DNA from: Belnapia sp. F-4-1
GTDB taxonomy: Bacteria; Pseudomonadota; Alphaproteobacteria; Acetobacterales; Acetobacteraceae
DNA length: 64,000 nucleotides
Reading direction: 5' to 3'
Assembly: GCF_000802185.1 (NCBI RefSeq)
Contig: NZ_KN676113.1
Coordinates: 3,575,019 to 3,639,018 of the forward strand
The notes beneath the pieces were generated by a model. That model did not search any database, was not told the origin of the DNA, and was given only the letters and a program-made list of their open reading frames with translations. A program made the position numbers and the translations under genes. Of the stretch, positions 1-8,894 are shown one piece after another; positions within the stretch are counted from its first letter, which is position 1; each line of letters opens with the position of its first letter.

Positions 1-1
1 A

Positions 2-301
2 GCAGCCCGCCTCATGGGCCTGCCGCATGAGGTGGCCGCCAATCTCGAGAGGCTGGCGCTGATCGCCGCGATGGAGGGCGACCTCGCCACGGCCGGGCGG
101 CTCTTTGGCTATGTCCAGTTCTGTCATGCGCAGCGCGGCATCCTGCGCAGCTTCGGCTCGCAGGCCGTTCATGACCGGCTGCTGGCGGTGCTGCGCCAGC
201 GTCTGACCCCGGACGAGCTGGAGCGGATGACGGCGCGCGGAGCCTGCCTTGACGAGGAGGAAATGGTGGCGGAGGCCTTCGCTATCGCGTCGCGGTCATG
301 A
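2..301 (+). CDS. C-terminal end of a large ATPase/TPR-type transcriptional regulator (partial)
   Basis: Only the last ~99 codons are in the window; the frame is open from base 2 and ends at TGA 299-301. The helical, alanine/leucine-rich tail (a LAALIAA-type helix, then an ATAGRLFGY-like segment and LLAVLRQRLTPDELE) resembles the C-terminus of bacterial winged-helix or cyclase-type regulators with an AAA/NB-ARC ATPase and TPR-like repeats, where 'ARLFGAAEALR' and 'LxPxExxxxxxxGRxL' are common closing motifs. The DNA-binding and ATPase domains would lie upstream of the window. Family assignment rests on this tail alone. Confidence 0.5.
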   Translation, partial: AARLMGLPHEVAANLERLALIAAMEGDLATAGRLFGYVQFCHAQRGILRSFGSQAVHDRLLAVLRQRLTPDELERMTARGACLDEEEMVAEAFAIASRS

Positions 302-564
302 CGCGGCATGCCGGTGCGTTGCGGCGGTGGCTGCAAGCCAGCTTATGTCGGGACGCCGTGGGTCCGAAGAAACGGCAAGACCACACGGAGAAGTGAGACA
401 CGCACAAGGGGGAAAGGCGTGGTGCTCCGCGCCTGGAGGCGAGCGTTCTCGCCGCTCCGTGTTTCCATTGTAGCCGAAGCGGCAGCTCCGGACATTCACC
501 TGCGACATGGCGGAGCGATGGAGGCGGTGCGCTCTCCGAGGGCGCAGGACACGGAGTTTTCCCC

Positions 565-807
565 ATGCACATTCCGAACCGCGCTTCATGGAACGCTGGG
601 CCAGACCTGGCCTCGCTTGTCCACCATGGCCGACACGCCGCTCGGCCATTGCACCTCATTCGGCGGCTTGAGCTTTGGGCCCAGCGATGCTACCGCGCCC
701 GCATCGCGGAGGCGGAGCTCGCCTCGATGAGCGACAGCATGCTTGCCGATATCGGCATGTCACGATGCGAAGTGACCCGGCTCGTGCGCCGCGGCGGGGG
801 CGAGTGA
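565..807 (+). CDS. DUF1127 domain-containing small protein
   Basis: An 80-residue protein whose C-terminal half carries the DUF1127 (YjiS-like) pattern: LWAQRCYRARIAEAEL, then LASMSDSMLADIGMSR and a basic end (RLVRR). DUF1127 proteins are short and arginine-rich; in alphaproteobacteria some bind RNA or influence phosphate and stress physiology, but this one cannot be assigned a function. A GGAG about 6 bases before the ATG supports the start. The N-terminal ~35 residues are not conserved in the family, so an internal start is possible. It lies just upstream of the alpha/beta hydrolase gene. Confidence 0.7.
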   Translation: MHIPNRASWNAGPDLASLVHHGRHAARPLHLIRRLELWAQRCYRARIAEAELASMSDSMLADIGMSRCEVTRLVRRGGGE

Positions 808-812
808 CCGCC

Positions 813-1691
813 ATGCAGTCGATGACTTCCGCACGGGCCGCCACACCGGACTTCGCCGTGCGCAAGCACTTGATCGAGGTGGACGGCTCGCCCCTTCATG
901 TCTTGGACGCGGGCCGTGGCGACACGGTGCTGCTCGGCCACAGCTATCTCTGGAGCGCCGAGATGTGGCGCCCGCAGGTCGAGGTGTTGGCGCGCCACTA
1001 CCGCGTCGTCGTTCCCGACCTGTGGGGACATGGCGGCTCTGGCCGTCTCCCGGAGGTCACGCAGGGCGTCGGCGGCCTCGCGCGCCAGCACCTCGCCTTG
1101 ATGGACGCGCTGGGCATTGAGAGCTTCGCCGTATGCGGTTTGTCGGTTGGCGGCATGTGGGCATTCGAAATGGCCTGCCTCGCGCCGCACCGCGTGCGGG
1201 CAATGGCCTTGCTCGACAGCTTCATCGGCGCCGAGCCGCAGCCGGCGAAGCTCCGCTTCTTTGGCATGTTGGACGCGGTAGCCAGCGCAGGCGCGGTTTC
1301 ATCGCACGTGCTGGACGCCGTCGTGCCGATGTTCTTCGCGCCCGACATCGTATCGTGCCGGCCGGACCTCCCGGCGCGCTTCCGCGCCGCCTTGCAGGAC
1401 TGGCCGCGTGACCGGTTGCTGGACAGCGTCGTGCCGCTCGGCCGCATGATCTTTGGGCGCCGGGATGCCTTGGATGACGCACCACGGCTTCGCATGCCCC
1501 GCATCGTGCTGCATGGCGCGGCCGATATCCCGCGCAGCGTGGAAGAAGCTGAGCGCATGGCGAGCGCGCTCGCCTGCCAGCTCGCCGTGCTGCCGGGCGT
1601 TGGCCACATCGCGTCGCTGGAGGCGCCGGAGGTGGTGACGGACCACCTTCTCGGCTTCCTCCAGCATGCGGGGCTGTGCGCCTCGGCTTGA
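813..1691 (+). CDS. Alpha/beta hydrolase
   Basis: A 292-residue alpha/beta-hydrolase-fold enzyme. The nucleophile elbow is GLSVGG with Ser111; the oxyanion region is LLGHSYLWS near residue 39 and the strand-loop VVVPDLWGHGGSG follows. A late acid sits in VLHGAADIP and the catalytic His in LPGVGHIASLE, completing the triad. The frame is open 46 codons further upstream, but ATG 813 is chosen because it follows the DUF1127 stop by a few bases. The substrate cannot be predicted; relatives include 3-oxoadipate enol-lactonase-like esterases. Confidence 0.8.
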   Translation: MQSMTSARAATPDFAVRKHLIEVDGSPLHVLDAGRGDTVLLGHSYLWSAEMWRPQVEVLARHYRVVVPDLWGHGGSGRLPEVTQGVGGLARQHLALMDALGIESFAVCGLSVGGMWAFEMACLAPHRVRAMALLDSFIGAEPQPAKLRFFGMLDAVASAGAVSSHVLDAVVPMFFAPDIVSCRPDLPARFRAALQDWPRDRLLDSVVPLGRMIFGRRDALDDAPRLRMPRIVLHGAADIPRSVEEAERMASALACQLAVLPGVGHIASLEAPEVVTDHLLGFLQHAGLCASA

Positions 1692-1959
1692 CACCGGGCC
1701 CGGCGGCAAGCGGCCTGCGCTGCGCACGGGCCTGCCCTGCCTTTCGGGAGAAAGCGGCGCCTGACCAGTGCCGCAGCCAATCGGCACCGGGCGTCCATGA
1801 CATTTGTAACCATTAGGCCGGCGGCGCGACATGTGCCTGCAACAAGCACCCCGCATATGCCGCGGACGGGTCCGTCGGCCGGTCGCACGCCGGCGGGCGC
1901 CATGCGCAGCAGGGCCGGCCCGGACGGACGCCCATGGCAATCACGACGATGGCAGGACG

Positions 1960-2730
1960 ATGCTCGATACCGCTACGACGTTGCAGACGATCGAAGACCA
2001 CCCCACCGAAACCGGACCCGCCTCCTGGTCGCCGAGGGTTCTCGTCGTGGACGACGACCCCGACATGCGCCGGATGATCGTAAGCTTCCTGGGCAGTAAT
2101 GGCCTGCATGCGCTCGAGGCGGTCGAACGACAGGAAGTGGAGCGTCAGCTGGCGCGTGACGACCTGGCGCTTATGGTGCTTGACCTACGGCTGGGCGCGC
2201 AGAGCGGGCTCGACCTGCTGCGCGAAACTCGCGCCCGCTCCGATATCCCCGTCATCATCGTCACCGGCGAGCGCCGGGACGAGGTGGACCGCGTGATCGG
2301 CCTGGAGCTCGGCGCCGACGACTATGTCACCAAGCCCTTCAGCCTGCGCGAGCTGCTGGCGCGCATCCGCGCCGTGCTGCGCCGCCAATCCAGCCATCCC
2401 GGACTCCGGCGCGTCGCGGTGCGGCATCGCTTCGAAGGCTGGATGCTGGACCGCCGCCTCCGCCGCCTGACGGCGCCCGACGGTGCGGAGGTGCACCTTA
2501 CCAAGGGAGAGTTCGCGCTGCTCTGCGCCTTCCTCGATGCACCTGGCCGACCGCTCTCCCGCGAAAGCCTCTTGAAGGCCACACATCTGCATGAAGATGT
2601 CTTCGACCGCAGCATCGACGTGCAGGTGCTGCGGCTGCGGCGCAAGCTCGACGCCGGCGGCGCGGCCGGCATGATCCGCACCGAGCGCGGCATTGGCTAC
2701 ATCTTTGATGTGGCGGTCGTGCGCGTGTGA
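1960..2730 (+). CDS. OmpR/PhoB-family response regulator
   Basis: A 256-residue two-component response regulator. The N-terminal receiver has the acidic pair in VVDDDPDMRRM, phospho-acceptor Asp75 in VLDLRLG, and the conserved Lys in VTKPFSLRELLARI. The C-terminal winged helix has HLTKGEFALLCAFLDAPGR and ends RTERGIGYIF, typical of PhoB/OmpR effectors. The frame is open upstream of ATG 1960, but receiver homology starts about 28 residues after that ATG, so this start fits. It overlaps the cytochrome c peroxidase gene by one base (TGATG), and the histidine kinase downstream is its probable partner. Confidence 0.88.
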   Translation: MLDTATTLQTIEDHPTETGPASWSPRVLVVDDDPDMRRMIVSFLGSNGLHALEAVERQEVERQLARDDLALMVLDLRLGAQSGLDLLRETRARSDIPVIIVTGERRDEVDRVIGLELGADDYVTKPFSLRELLARIRAVLRRQSSHPGLRRVAVRHRFEGWMLDRRLRRLTAPDGAEVHLTKGEFALLCAFLDAPGRPLSRESLLKATHLHEDVFDRSIDVQVLRLRRKLDAGGAAGMIRTERGIGYIFDVAVVRV

Positions 2731-3698
2731 TGCGCGTGGCGCTGCGTCTGACCAGCGTGCCGCTCGCTGCGCTGCTGCTCGCCGCTATCCTGGTAAGCCG
2801 CAGCCTGGAGGGGGAGCGCGAGGGTCCGGCCCATTCAGGCGTGACCGAAACGACGGAAGGTCTCCACCCCATCGGCGTCCTGCACCCGATGGTCGTTGAA
2901 GAGCGCCGGCGCGCACTGGGTGAGCGTCTTTTCGTCGATCCGCGCCTGTCTGGCGACGGCTCGCGCGCCTGCGCCTCCTGTCACGACTTGCGGACCAACG
3001 GCGCCACGGCGAACCGGCGCGACTTAGGATTGGACGGGCAGGAGCTGCCCTTGAACACTGCCACCGTGTTCAATGCGGCCTTCAGCTTCCGCCTCGGCTG
3101 GGAGGGCGGTGCACGCAGCCTGGAAGCGCACGCCGAAGCCTTGCTCCGCAGCCCCGCCATCATGGGCACGAGCCCCGACATGGTGCTGGGGCGCCTGTCC
3201 GCTGACCCGTCCGCCGTCGCGGCCTTCTATGATGCCTATCGCCGGCCTCCGGACAAGGAGGCGCTGCTTGACGCGCTCGCTACCTATCAGCGCAGCCTCG
3301 TAACGCCGGGCAGCCCTTTCGACAGGTGGCTCGCCGGCGAAGCCGAAGCGATCACGCCGGAGGAACGAGCAGGGTACACGCTGTTCCGCAGCGTGGGCTG
3401 CGCTGCTTGCCACCAGGGCACGAATGTTGGCGGCAATCTTTTCCAGCGGCACGGTATTTTCCATGCGCTGGCGGCGCCCGAGCCGCAGATCCTGCGCGTG
3501 CCAAGCCTGCGCAACGTCGCGGTGACTGCGCCCTATTTCCATGACGGCAGCGCGGCCACGCTGGAAGAGGCGGTGCGCGGCATGGGGCTCGCCCAGCTCA
3601 ACCTTGTGCTGGACGACGAACAGATCGCCTCCATCATCGCCTTCCTGCGGACGCTGACCGGCAGGTACCGCGGCATGCCGCTTGCCGCTCCGCCGTGA
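2730..3698 (+). CDS. Di-haem cytochrome c peroxidase (CcpA/MauG superfamily)
   Basis: A 322-residue exported di-haem protein. An N-terminal hydrophobic segment (residues ~5-20) looks like a signal peptide or anchor. The two c-type haem sites are CASCH (Cys81, Cys84, His85) and CAACH (Cys224, Cys227, His228), spaced as in bacterial cytochrome c peroxidases and MauG-like enzymes. PYFHDGSAATLEEAV near the C-terminus is a family signature. It probably reduces peroxide or performs a haem-based oxidation in the periplasm. It overlaps the preceding regulator (TGATG) and the following kinase (GTGA), so the three genes are co-translated. GTG 2727 in the same frame is an alternative start. Confidence 0.87.
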   Translation: MRVALRLTSVPLAALLLAAILVSRSLEGEREGPAHSGVTETTEGLHPIGVLHPMVVEERRRALGERLFVDPRLSGDGSRACASCHDLRTNGATANRRDLGLDGQELPLNTATVFNAAFSFRLGWEGGARSLEAHAEALLRSPAIMGTSPDMVLGRLSADPSAVAAFYDAYRRPPDKEALLDALATYQRSLVTPGSPFDRWLAGEAEAITPEERAGYTLFRSVGCAACHQGTNVGGNLFQRHGIFHALAAPEPQILRVPSLRNVAVTAPYFHDGSAATLEEAVRGMGLAQLNLVLDDEQIASIIAFLRTLTGRYRGMPLAAPP

Positions 3699-6115
3699 GG
3701 TTCGGCATCCTGCCCGCCGTGGCGGCAGTCCTGCTCCTGCTCACTTGGCTGCTCTTGAGGGGCTTCGCCGTGGACGGGCAGCCCATCGACACGGCCATGC
3801 AGTTGCTGGACGAGATCGAGCTGGCCGAAGCCGCCATGCGACGCGACCTGCTTTCCGCCCGCGTGGGGCTGCTGCGCGACTACGACCCCCTCGTTCGGGC
3901 CGAGGGGCAGGTCGAGGCCGCGATCACGCGGCTGCGCGAGCTCGCCACGCCTGCGCATGTCGAGCGGCTGGAAACCTGGCGCGTCCGGCAGCAGGCACTG
4001 GTCGAGGCAAGCAAGAGTGCCAATGCGCTGCTGCAGAATTCGCTGGCGCAGTTCGGGCGCCTGACGGCCCGCCTCTCTGCCCCGTCCGGTAGCGGCGTGC
4101 CCTTGGCTGGGGCCGGCAGGCTTGGCTCGGCAATGCTGCACCTGACACTCGACACATCGGCGCCCGTGCTCGAAGAAGTGCGGCGCGGCCTTGCCTACAT
4201 GGGCCAAAAAGCCGCGACGGGCAGCGAAGTCGAGCCGGCTGCAGCCCTGCTCGCGCATGGCTGGCTGCTGCACGACCTGCTGCCGCGCGCGGACGGGCTG
4301 CTGCGCGACCTCTTCGCCAACGCGAGCGGGCCAGCGCGGGAGATGATCGCCACGGAGCTGCAGGCCCGGCGCAACGCGCAGGAAGCTGTGGCACGGCGCT
4401 ACCGGCTGCTGCTCTATGCCAGCGCGCTCCTGCTGCTGGGCGGCCTGCTGCTGCTGGGCGTTCGACTGCGTGCCAAGTCGCTCGCCATGCAGCGTCACCT
4501 TGCCTTCGAGCACATGCTGGCACGCCTCTCGGCCCGCCTGATCGGCACCAGCCAGGGCGATTCGGAGGCCAGCCTCGGTCAGGCGCTGGAGGAAATCGCC
4601 CGGCGCCTGGGCGCGCAGCGTGCCTATCTGTTGATCGCAGGCAAGGCTTCCCGCGCACATCTCTGGGCGGAGGATGGCAAGGCGCCGACGCCGGGCTGGA
4701 GGGAGGCCGCGATCGCGGTGGCTGCCCGCTATTCGCCTTCGGCGGCGGGCACGCTGAGCCTGCCTCCCCAGCATCCCGGATTGCGCGACATGCCGGGCAG
4801 GCCATACGCCTGTTTCGCGGTGGTGCGTCGGCTGGAGGGCAACATTACGGCCCTGCTCGGCTGCGACCTGACGCGTCCCGGACGTGTGCCGTCGGAAGAG
4901 GAGCTTGGTTCGCTCGGACTCGCGCTCGACGCAGTCCTCAACCTCGTGACCCGGAGCTGCCTGGAGGCGGAGCGGATGCGCCTGGCCGCGCAGGAGGCAC
5001 AGTCACGGCAGATGCAGGTGCTCGGCACCTTCGCCAGCGGCATCGCGCACAATTTCAACAACATCATCGGTGCCATAATGGGCTTCGCCGAGATGGCGCA
5101 GGCAGAGCCTTCCGGGGCACGGATCGGCGATATCCGCCGTGCCGCGGAACGCGCACGAGACCTGACCTCCGACATTCTCACATTCGGGGGACAGCAGCCG
5201 AAGCCGCAGGGCGAGGTGGATGTCCGCAGCCTCCTCGCGGAGACGGCGACGTTGGTGCGCGCCATGCTTCCTGCGGAGGTGCGGCTGGTCGTCGATCCGC
5301 CGCGCGAGGTCACCATGGTCTTGGGCGATGCGACACGTCTGCAGCAGGTCATCGTGAATCTCTGCCGCAATGCTGCGCAGGCGATGGGCGGCGGAGGGGA
5401 GATCACGATAGAGGTCGAAGCGCGCATCCTCCACGCGAAGCTGGCGCTTCGGCTCGGCGAGCTTCGGCCCGACCACTACCTCCTCATCCACGTGCTGGAC
5501 ACGGGGCCGGGCATGGACGAACCGACACTCGGTCGCATCTTCGAGCCTTTCTTCACTACCCGCCCGGCGGGGCACGGGCTTGGCCTGGCGACGGTACGCG
5601 AGATCGTCCTGGCCCATGGCGGCGGCATCGCGGTGCAGAGCGCTCCGGCGCAGGGGAGCCGCTTCGAGGTGTGGCTGCCGCGCGCCATCGCCGCGGAGGC
5701 GGCGCGGCGCGAGCTGCCGCGCGGCGAGGGCGGGCTGGTGCTGCTTCTGCACGACGACGACCGCTTGCCGCACGAGGAGGAACTGCTTGCCGCACTCGGG
5801 TACGAGCCGCGGGGCTTTCGCGCCGCGGCCGCCGCCTTGGAAGCATTGCGCGGCGCACCCCATCGCTTCGAGGCCGCACTGCTTCCGGAAGGCACCCCGG
5901 AATTGGCGAGGGCGATCCGCCGTGCGGCACCCGGGCTGCCGGTCATCCTCGCAGGTGTGCCGCAGATGGCCGATGTCCATTGCATAAGCTGGCCGCTGCG
6001 GGCGGAGGAGCTGGCTGCGACGCTGCATCGCAGCCTAGCGCGATCCACCCGGCCGACTGGGCAATCCCGCTCCGCTGTTGCATCGCCCGCATCGGGCGTG
6101 GGGTTACCGAGGTAG
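3695..6115 (+). CDS. VirA-like sensor histidine kinase with degenerate C-terminal receiver
   Basis: An 806-residue membrane kinase. A transmembrane segment (residues ~5-20) and a second (~229-250, rich in Leu/Gly) flank a helical periplasmic sensor that looks like a DAHL-type domain. A GAF-like region follows (~260-420). The H-box is ASGIAHNFNN with His452; the N-box is VNLCRNAAQAM and the ATP lid has LDTGPGMDE and GLGLATV. The last ~120 residues resemble a receiver (LLLHDDDRLPHEEELLAALGY), but the phospho-acceptor strand reads FEAALLPEGTPE, with no aspartate where one is expected. GTG 3695 overlaps the peroxidase stop (GTGA). The signal sensed is unknown; the gene partnership suggests redox or peroxide. 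Confidence 0.82.
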   Translation: MRFGILPAVAAVLLLLTWLLLRGFAVDGQPIDTAMQLLDEIELAEAAMRRDLLSARVGLLRDYDPLVRAEGQVEAAITRLRELATPAHVERLETWRVRQQALVEASKSANALLQNSLAQFGRLTARLSAPSGSGVPLAGAGRLGSAMLHLTLDTSAPVLEEVRRGLAYMGQKAATGSEVEPAAALLAHGWLLHDLLPRADGLLRDLFANASGPAREMIATELQARRNAQEAVARRYRLLLYASALLLLGGLLLLGVRLRAKSLAMQRHLAFEHMLARLSARLIGTSQGDSEASLGQALEEIARRLGAQRAYLLIAGKASRAHLWAEDGKAPTPGWREAAIAVAARYSPSAAGTLSLPPQHPGLRDMPGRPYACFAVVRRLEGNITALLGCDLTRPGRVPSEEELGSLGLALDAVLNLVTRSCLEAERMRLAAQEAQSRQMQVLGTFASGIAHNFNNIIGAIMGFAEMAQAEPSGARIGDIRRAAERARDLTSDILTFGGQQPKPQGEVDVRSLLAETATLVRAMLPAEVRLVVDPPREVTMVLGDATRLQQVIVNLCRNAAQAMGGGGEITIEVEARILHAKLALRLGELRPDHYLLIHVLDTGPGMDEPTLGRIFEPFFTTRPAGHGLGLATVREIVLAHGGGIAVQSAPAQGSRFEVWLPRAIAAEAARRELPRGEGGLVLLLHDDDRLPHEEELLAALGYEPRGFRAAAAALEALRGAPHRFEAALLPEGTPELARAIRRAAPGLPVILAGVPQMADVHCISWPLRAEELAATLHRSLARSTRPTGQSRSAVASPASGVGLPR

Positions 6116-6191
6116 CCGAAAGGCGCCGGTCCGACATCGTCGGGTTGCGCGACGCGTCCACTCTCCTTCCGTCAACCAGAAGGAGGTCGTT

Positions 6192-6656
6192 ATGGACGAC
6201 ATCGCCCGCCCCATCACGGCTTGCGCGCCCCCCAGCCGCGCTACGCCAAGCCGTCGCGCCACATATTGCGCTGTGGCTGCGCTCAGCCTCGGCCTGCTGC
6301 CGGCCCTGTCTGCCGCGCAACCATACTACCCGCACATCATCGGTTCCGGCGAGGATCGGACGGTTGACCACGGCCCCGGCCCGCACGGCAACATCGTCGG
6401 TGGCGGCCACGTGATCGTCAGCGGAGGCGGCGAGAACATCACGTTCACCCGTCTCGATCCTCAGCTCGGTCAACCGCCGCGTGCCGGGATGATGCCGGTC
6501 ACCCTCGGCAGCAGCGAGAGTGCGACGGTCTGGGTGCCGGCGGACACCGAGCGGCTGTGGCAGGCGCTGATCGGTGGTGATGGCTCGATGCCCGAGTCTG
6601 GTCCGCCGGGCACGTCAGTCCGGAAGGCGTCGCGCCAGGCCGAGCCACAGGGCTGA
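6192..6656 (+). CDS. Hypothetical exported protein
   Basis: A 154-residue protein of unknown function. A strong Shine-Dalgarno (AAGGAGGT, about 4 bases upstream) fixes ATG 6192. Residues ~20-43 form a signal peptide: two arginines, a hydrophobic stretch (YCAVAALSLGLLPALSA), then an AxA-type cleavage site before QPYYPH. The mature part is glycine/histidine-rich (GPGPHGNIVGGGHVIVSGGG) and has no domain I recognise. It follows the histidine kinase after 76 bases, so it may be a target or member of the same regulon. Confidence 0.6.
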   Translation: MDDIARPITACAPPSRATPSRRATYCAVAALSLGLLPALSAAQPYYPHIIGSGEDRTVDHGPGPHGNIVGGGHVIVSGGGENITFTRLDPQLGQPPRAGMMPVTLGSSESATVWVPADTERLWQALIGGDGSMPESGPPGTSVRKASRQAEPQG

Positions 6657-7103
6657 CAAAGGGCTGGCTGCGGGGGGCGTGGGGACACGCCTTCCGCTGT
6701 CAGCTGGGTCGGGCATTGCCGGGCACCCTGGGGCGGAGGTGCTCCACACGGGCTGCTCCGGAGCATGGACTCCGCAACTGGCCGCTGCGACTGCGCTGGC
6801 AGGAGCACGGCGGCCCAGCCCGGTCGGGTCGCCCCTCGCGGCATAGCCTCCACCCCCACATGACCGAGACGATGCTGTGCGACCCGCCCGTCCTGGACGA
6901 CAACCGGGCGGGCCTCTGTCATGGACCGGTCCCTGGCCGCCGCTCCGGCGTCATCGAGCAGCCCATCGATGCAACATGTGGGAATACGCAAGAGGGCCAC
7001 TGAGCATCCAATGGCTCTTGGTCCACCCTGAACTGCCGCATCTCGGACACCTCTGTCGCAAGCCTTTGGGCGTCCGCGAAAACAGGTCGTCCTCGACGCC
7101 GCC
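6657..7103. other. 447-base gap without a recognisable gene
   Basis: Reading frames on both strands give only low-complexity translations with no family motif. A short inverted repeat (CCCGCCCG 6883-6890 and CGGGCGGG 6905-6912, 14-base loop) is visible. The stretch lies between the exported-protein gene and a truncated recombinase, so it may be decayed mobile-element DNA. Confidence 0.5.
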
Positions 7104-7424
7104 TCAGCGTGGATGATGGGTTGTACGCTGCAGCAAGCGTCGGACTTGCGCGGGAAACCACCGCTCTCCTCCGCGTGGCGTACGCACACCCCGGGCGGTG
7201 AGCGCGTCGGCGAGTTGCTGCAAGGTGATGGCGCCGGCGCGGCGCGCGACTTCGAGATAGGGCAGCACCTCCATCGCGCGCTGCGTCGCGGCCGCCGACG
7301 AGGCCGCCCGAGCCGTCTTGCCCGTCTCGGCGTTGCCGGACCGGCGCCGTGGGCGGCCAAGCTCGATCTTCCTTGCCGTCACTTCCGCGAGCGCCGCCTT
7401 GGCATGCTCAGGATTGCGCCTCAT
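7104..7424 (-). pseudogene. C-terminal fragment of a serine recombinase (resolvase family)
   Basis: A 106-codon frame whose product matches the end of small serine recombinases/resolvases: the linker IELGRPRR, then a helix-turn-helix with ITLQQLADALTARGVRTPRG and a tail WFPAQVRRLLQR, the wording usual for the DNA-binding end of these enzymes. The catalytic N-terminal domain (nucleophilic Ser, ARVSTxxQ motif) is missing, and a stop codon lies a few bases upstream of the first Met in the same frame. It is best read as a relic of a mobile element or invertase. Confidence 0.65.
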
Positions 7425-7576
7425 CTGGGCTCACGCAACCTGCGGGGAGGCATGTCGGATTGCCGGCACTCTGCAGCGCACAGGAGGCCATACCCCCGGC
7501 ATGATGACGTCGTCACAGCCATGCACGACGCTGCCGTGGCAGCGAAGCCTCCAGGTTAGAGCAGAATCCCTGGCCA

Positions 7577-8638
7577 TCAGGCACCTCCCCGAACGATAGC
7601 CGTCGCGAGCCCGGCGACGCCGCGGTCGAGGTGGAAAGCCTTCACAAGGTCGCCCGTGAATTCCGGGACTGCGGCCCAGCGCAGGTGGATCGCATCGAAG
7701 AAGTCGCTCGCCTCCACCGATGAGGAGGAGTTGCTGTCCCAATACTCCGCGCCGCTTCCAGCCAGGGCGGTTTGCAGGGCGGTGTTGAAGCGGCCCAGAT
7801 AATCGCCTGCGGGGTCGTGCAGCCTTCTCCATTCCGGGTGAAGGGGCGTGGACACGACCATGAAGCGGCGTCCGTCCTGCCGCAGCTTCGCTGCGAGCCG
7901 CGACAACGCCTCGAGGCAGGCGGGATCCGCCTCGGCGACCTTGCCGTAGAGCAGGCTGCCTCTGACGCCATCGCCTCCCAGCGGGCCGCTGCCATACCTG
8001 TCGAAGACCAGCGGGTCGATCCTGTCCGCTCCCGAGCGCTTGCCGGCGATGGACAGGGCATTGCGCACCAGTGAGACCAGGGAGAAGTAGCGGGTGTAAT
8101 GCAGCCAGGGAGTCGCCCGGCCAAAGATGTAGTCGTCCACGTCGCCAGGGTCGAAGAAGGCGGTTGAGGACGCCGGGCAGCTGTTGAAATCCTGTGGCGC
8201 CGCGATGAGCAGCACGTCGCGCACCGTATCGAAATGGCCCAGCAGCCATTCCGTGGCGTAGCCGGTCTGGTTGATGCTGCGGCCGCACATGCCGCCATTG
8301 AAGGGCGCCGCTTCAGGCGACGCACGCGTCAGGGTATCGCCGTCGAAGTGGCGCCAGGCGACCGAGGATCCCACCACCAGCAGGTTCGGGGCCTCGGGAC
8401 GATGCTGCCGCATCGATGCGAACTTCTCATCGATGCAAAGCGAGTTCGTGAGGGCCGGGGGAGGCAGGTTGCCGGTTGCCGACAGACCGAGTAGCGCACC
8501 GTAGAAGAGCGCGAACATGGCAGCGAGCGAGCCAAGGAAGGCAGCCAGGTAGTTGCGCCATGGCGGCGCGGTGGCCGCTGGGGCCAGGGCATCTTTCTCA
8601 ACCTTGGGATTGCCCGAGGAGTTCGATGGATCATGCAT
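7577..8638 (-). CDS. Membrane-anchored SGNH/GDSL-like hydrolase
   Basis: A 353-residue protein with one transmembrane segment (residues ~29-52) and an extracytoplasmic domain. LLVVGSSVAWRHFDG (Ser91/Ser92) resembles the catalytic serine block of SGNH enzymes, and DAIHLRWAAV near the C-terminus (Asp315, His318) resembles the DxxH block. This layout recalls AlgX/DltD-like proteins that work with MBOAT acyltransferases in O-acylation of surface polymers, but no MBOAT gene is next to it. ATG 8638 is chosen because it precedes the membrane segment sensibly; the frame is open a further 61 codons upstream. Substrate unknown. Confidence 0.6.
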   Translation of the reverse strand: MHDPSNSSGNPKVEKDALAPAATAPPWRNYLAAFLGSLAAMFALFYGALLGLSATGNLPPPALTNSLCIDEKFASMRQHRPEAPNLLVVGSSVAWRHFDGDTLTRASPEAAPFNGGMCGRSINQTGYATEWLLGHFDTVRDVLLIAAPQDFNSCPASSTAFFDPGDVDDYIFGRATPWLHYTRYFSLVSLVRNALSIAGKRSGADRIDPLVFDRYGSGPLGGDGVRGSLLYGKVAEADPACLEALSRLAAKLRQDGRRFMVVSTPLHPEWRRLHDPAGDYLGRFNTALQTALAGSGAEYWDSNSSSSVEASDFFDAIHLRWAAVPEFTGDLVKAFHLDRGVAGLATAIVRGGA

Positions 8639-8876
8639 CGGCCGGCGCCTCCGCGAGGGCAGCCATGGCATGCGGCGCGGATTGAGTGCCGCCAGTCGGC
8701 ACGTCCAGCTTTGTGTCGTGCCAGGCCCCGCCAGCATCGGCGTCGATGCCAGAACGCGCCAGAGGGAGGGTTGAGAAGGCGGGAAGGATGTTGAAGGCAA
8801 GCGGCAGGGTCGAGCCGCCAATGGGATGCGGTAGAATCGGAAACACGGACATCAAGGCAAACTCCGTGCGGCTCAC
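8631..8876 (-). CDS. Possible small ORF upstream of the SGNH gene
   Basis: An 81-codon frame (an internal ATG would give 73 residues) that overlaps the start of the SGNH-like gene by 8 bases, the arrangement expected for translational coupling. It has a hydrophobic N-terminal stretch (FPILPHPIGGSTLPLAFNILPAF) and then a polar tail. No family is recognised and codon bias does not clearly separate it from non-coding sequence, so it may be spurious. Confidence 0.25.
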   Translation of the reverse strand: MSRTEFALMSVFPILPHPIGGSTLPLAFNILPAFSTLPLARSGIDADAGGAWHDTKLDVPTGGTQSAPHAMAALAEAPADA

Positions 8877-8894
8877 CTCATGCGGGCATGAGGT
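8875..8894. repeat. Perfect 8-bp inverted repeat
   Basis: ACCTCATG and CATGAGGT separated by CGGG. It sits in the region upstream of the SGNH-like gene and could be an operator or a hairpin. No regulator is identified. Confidence 0.35.
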
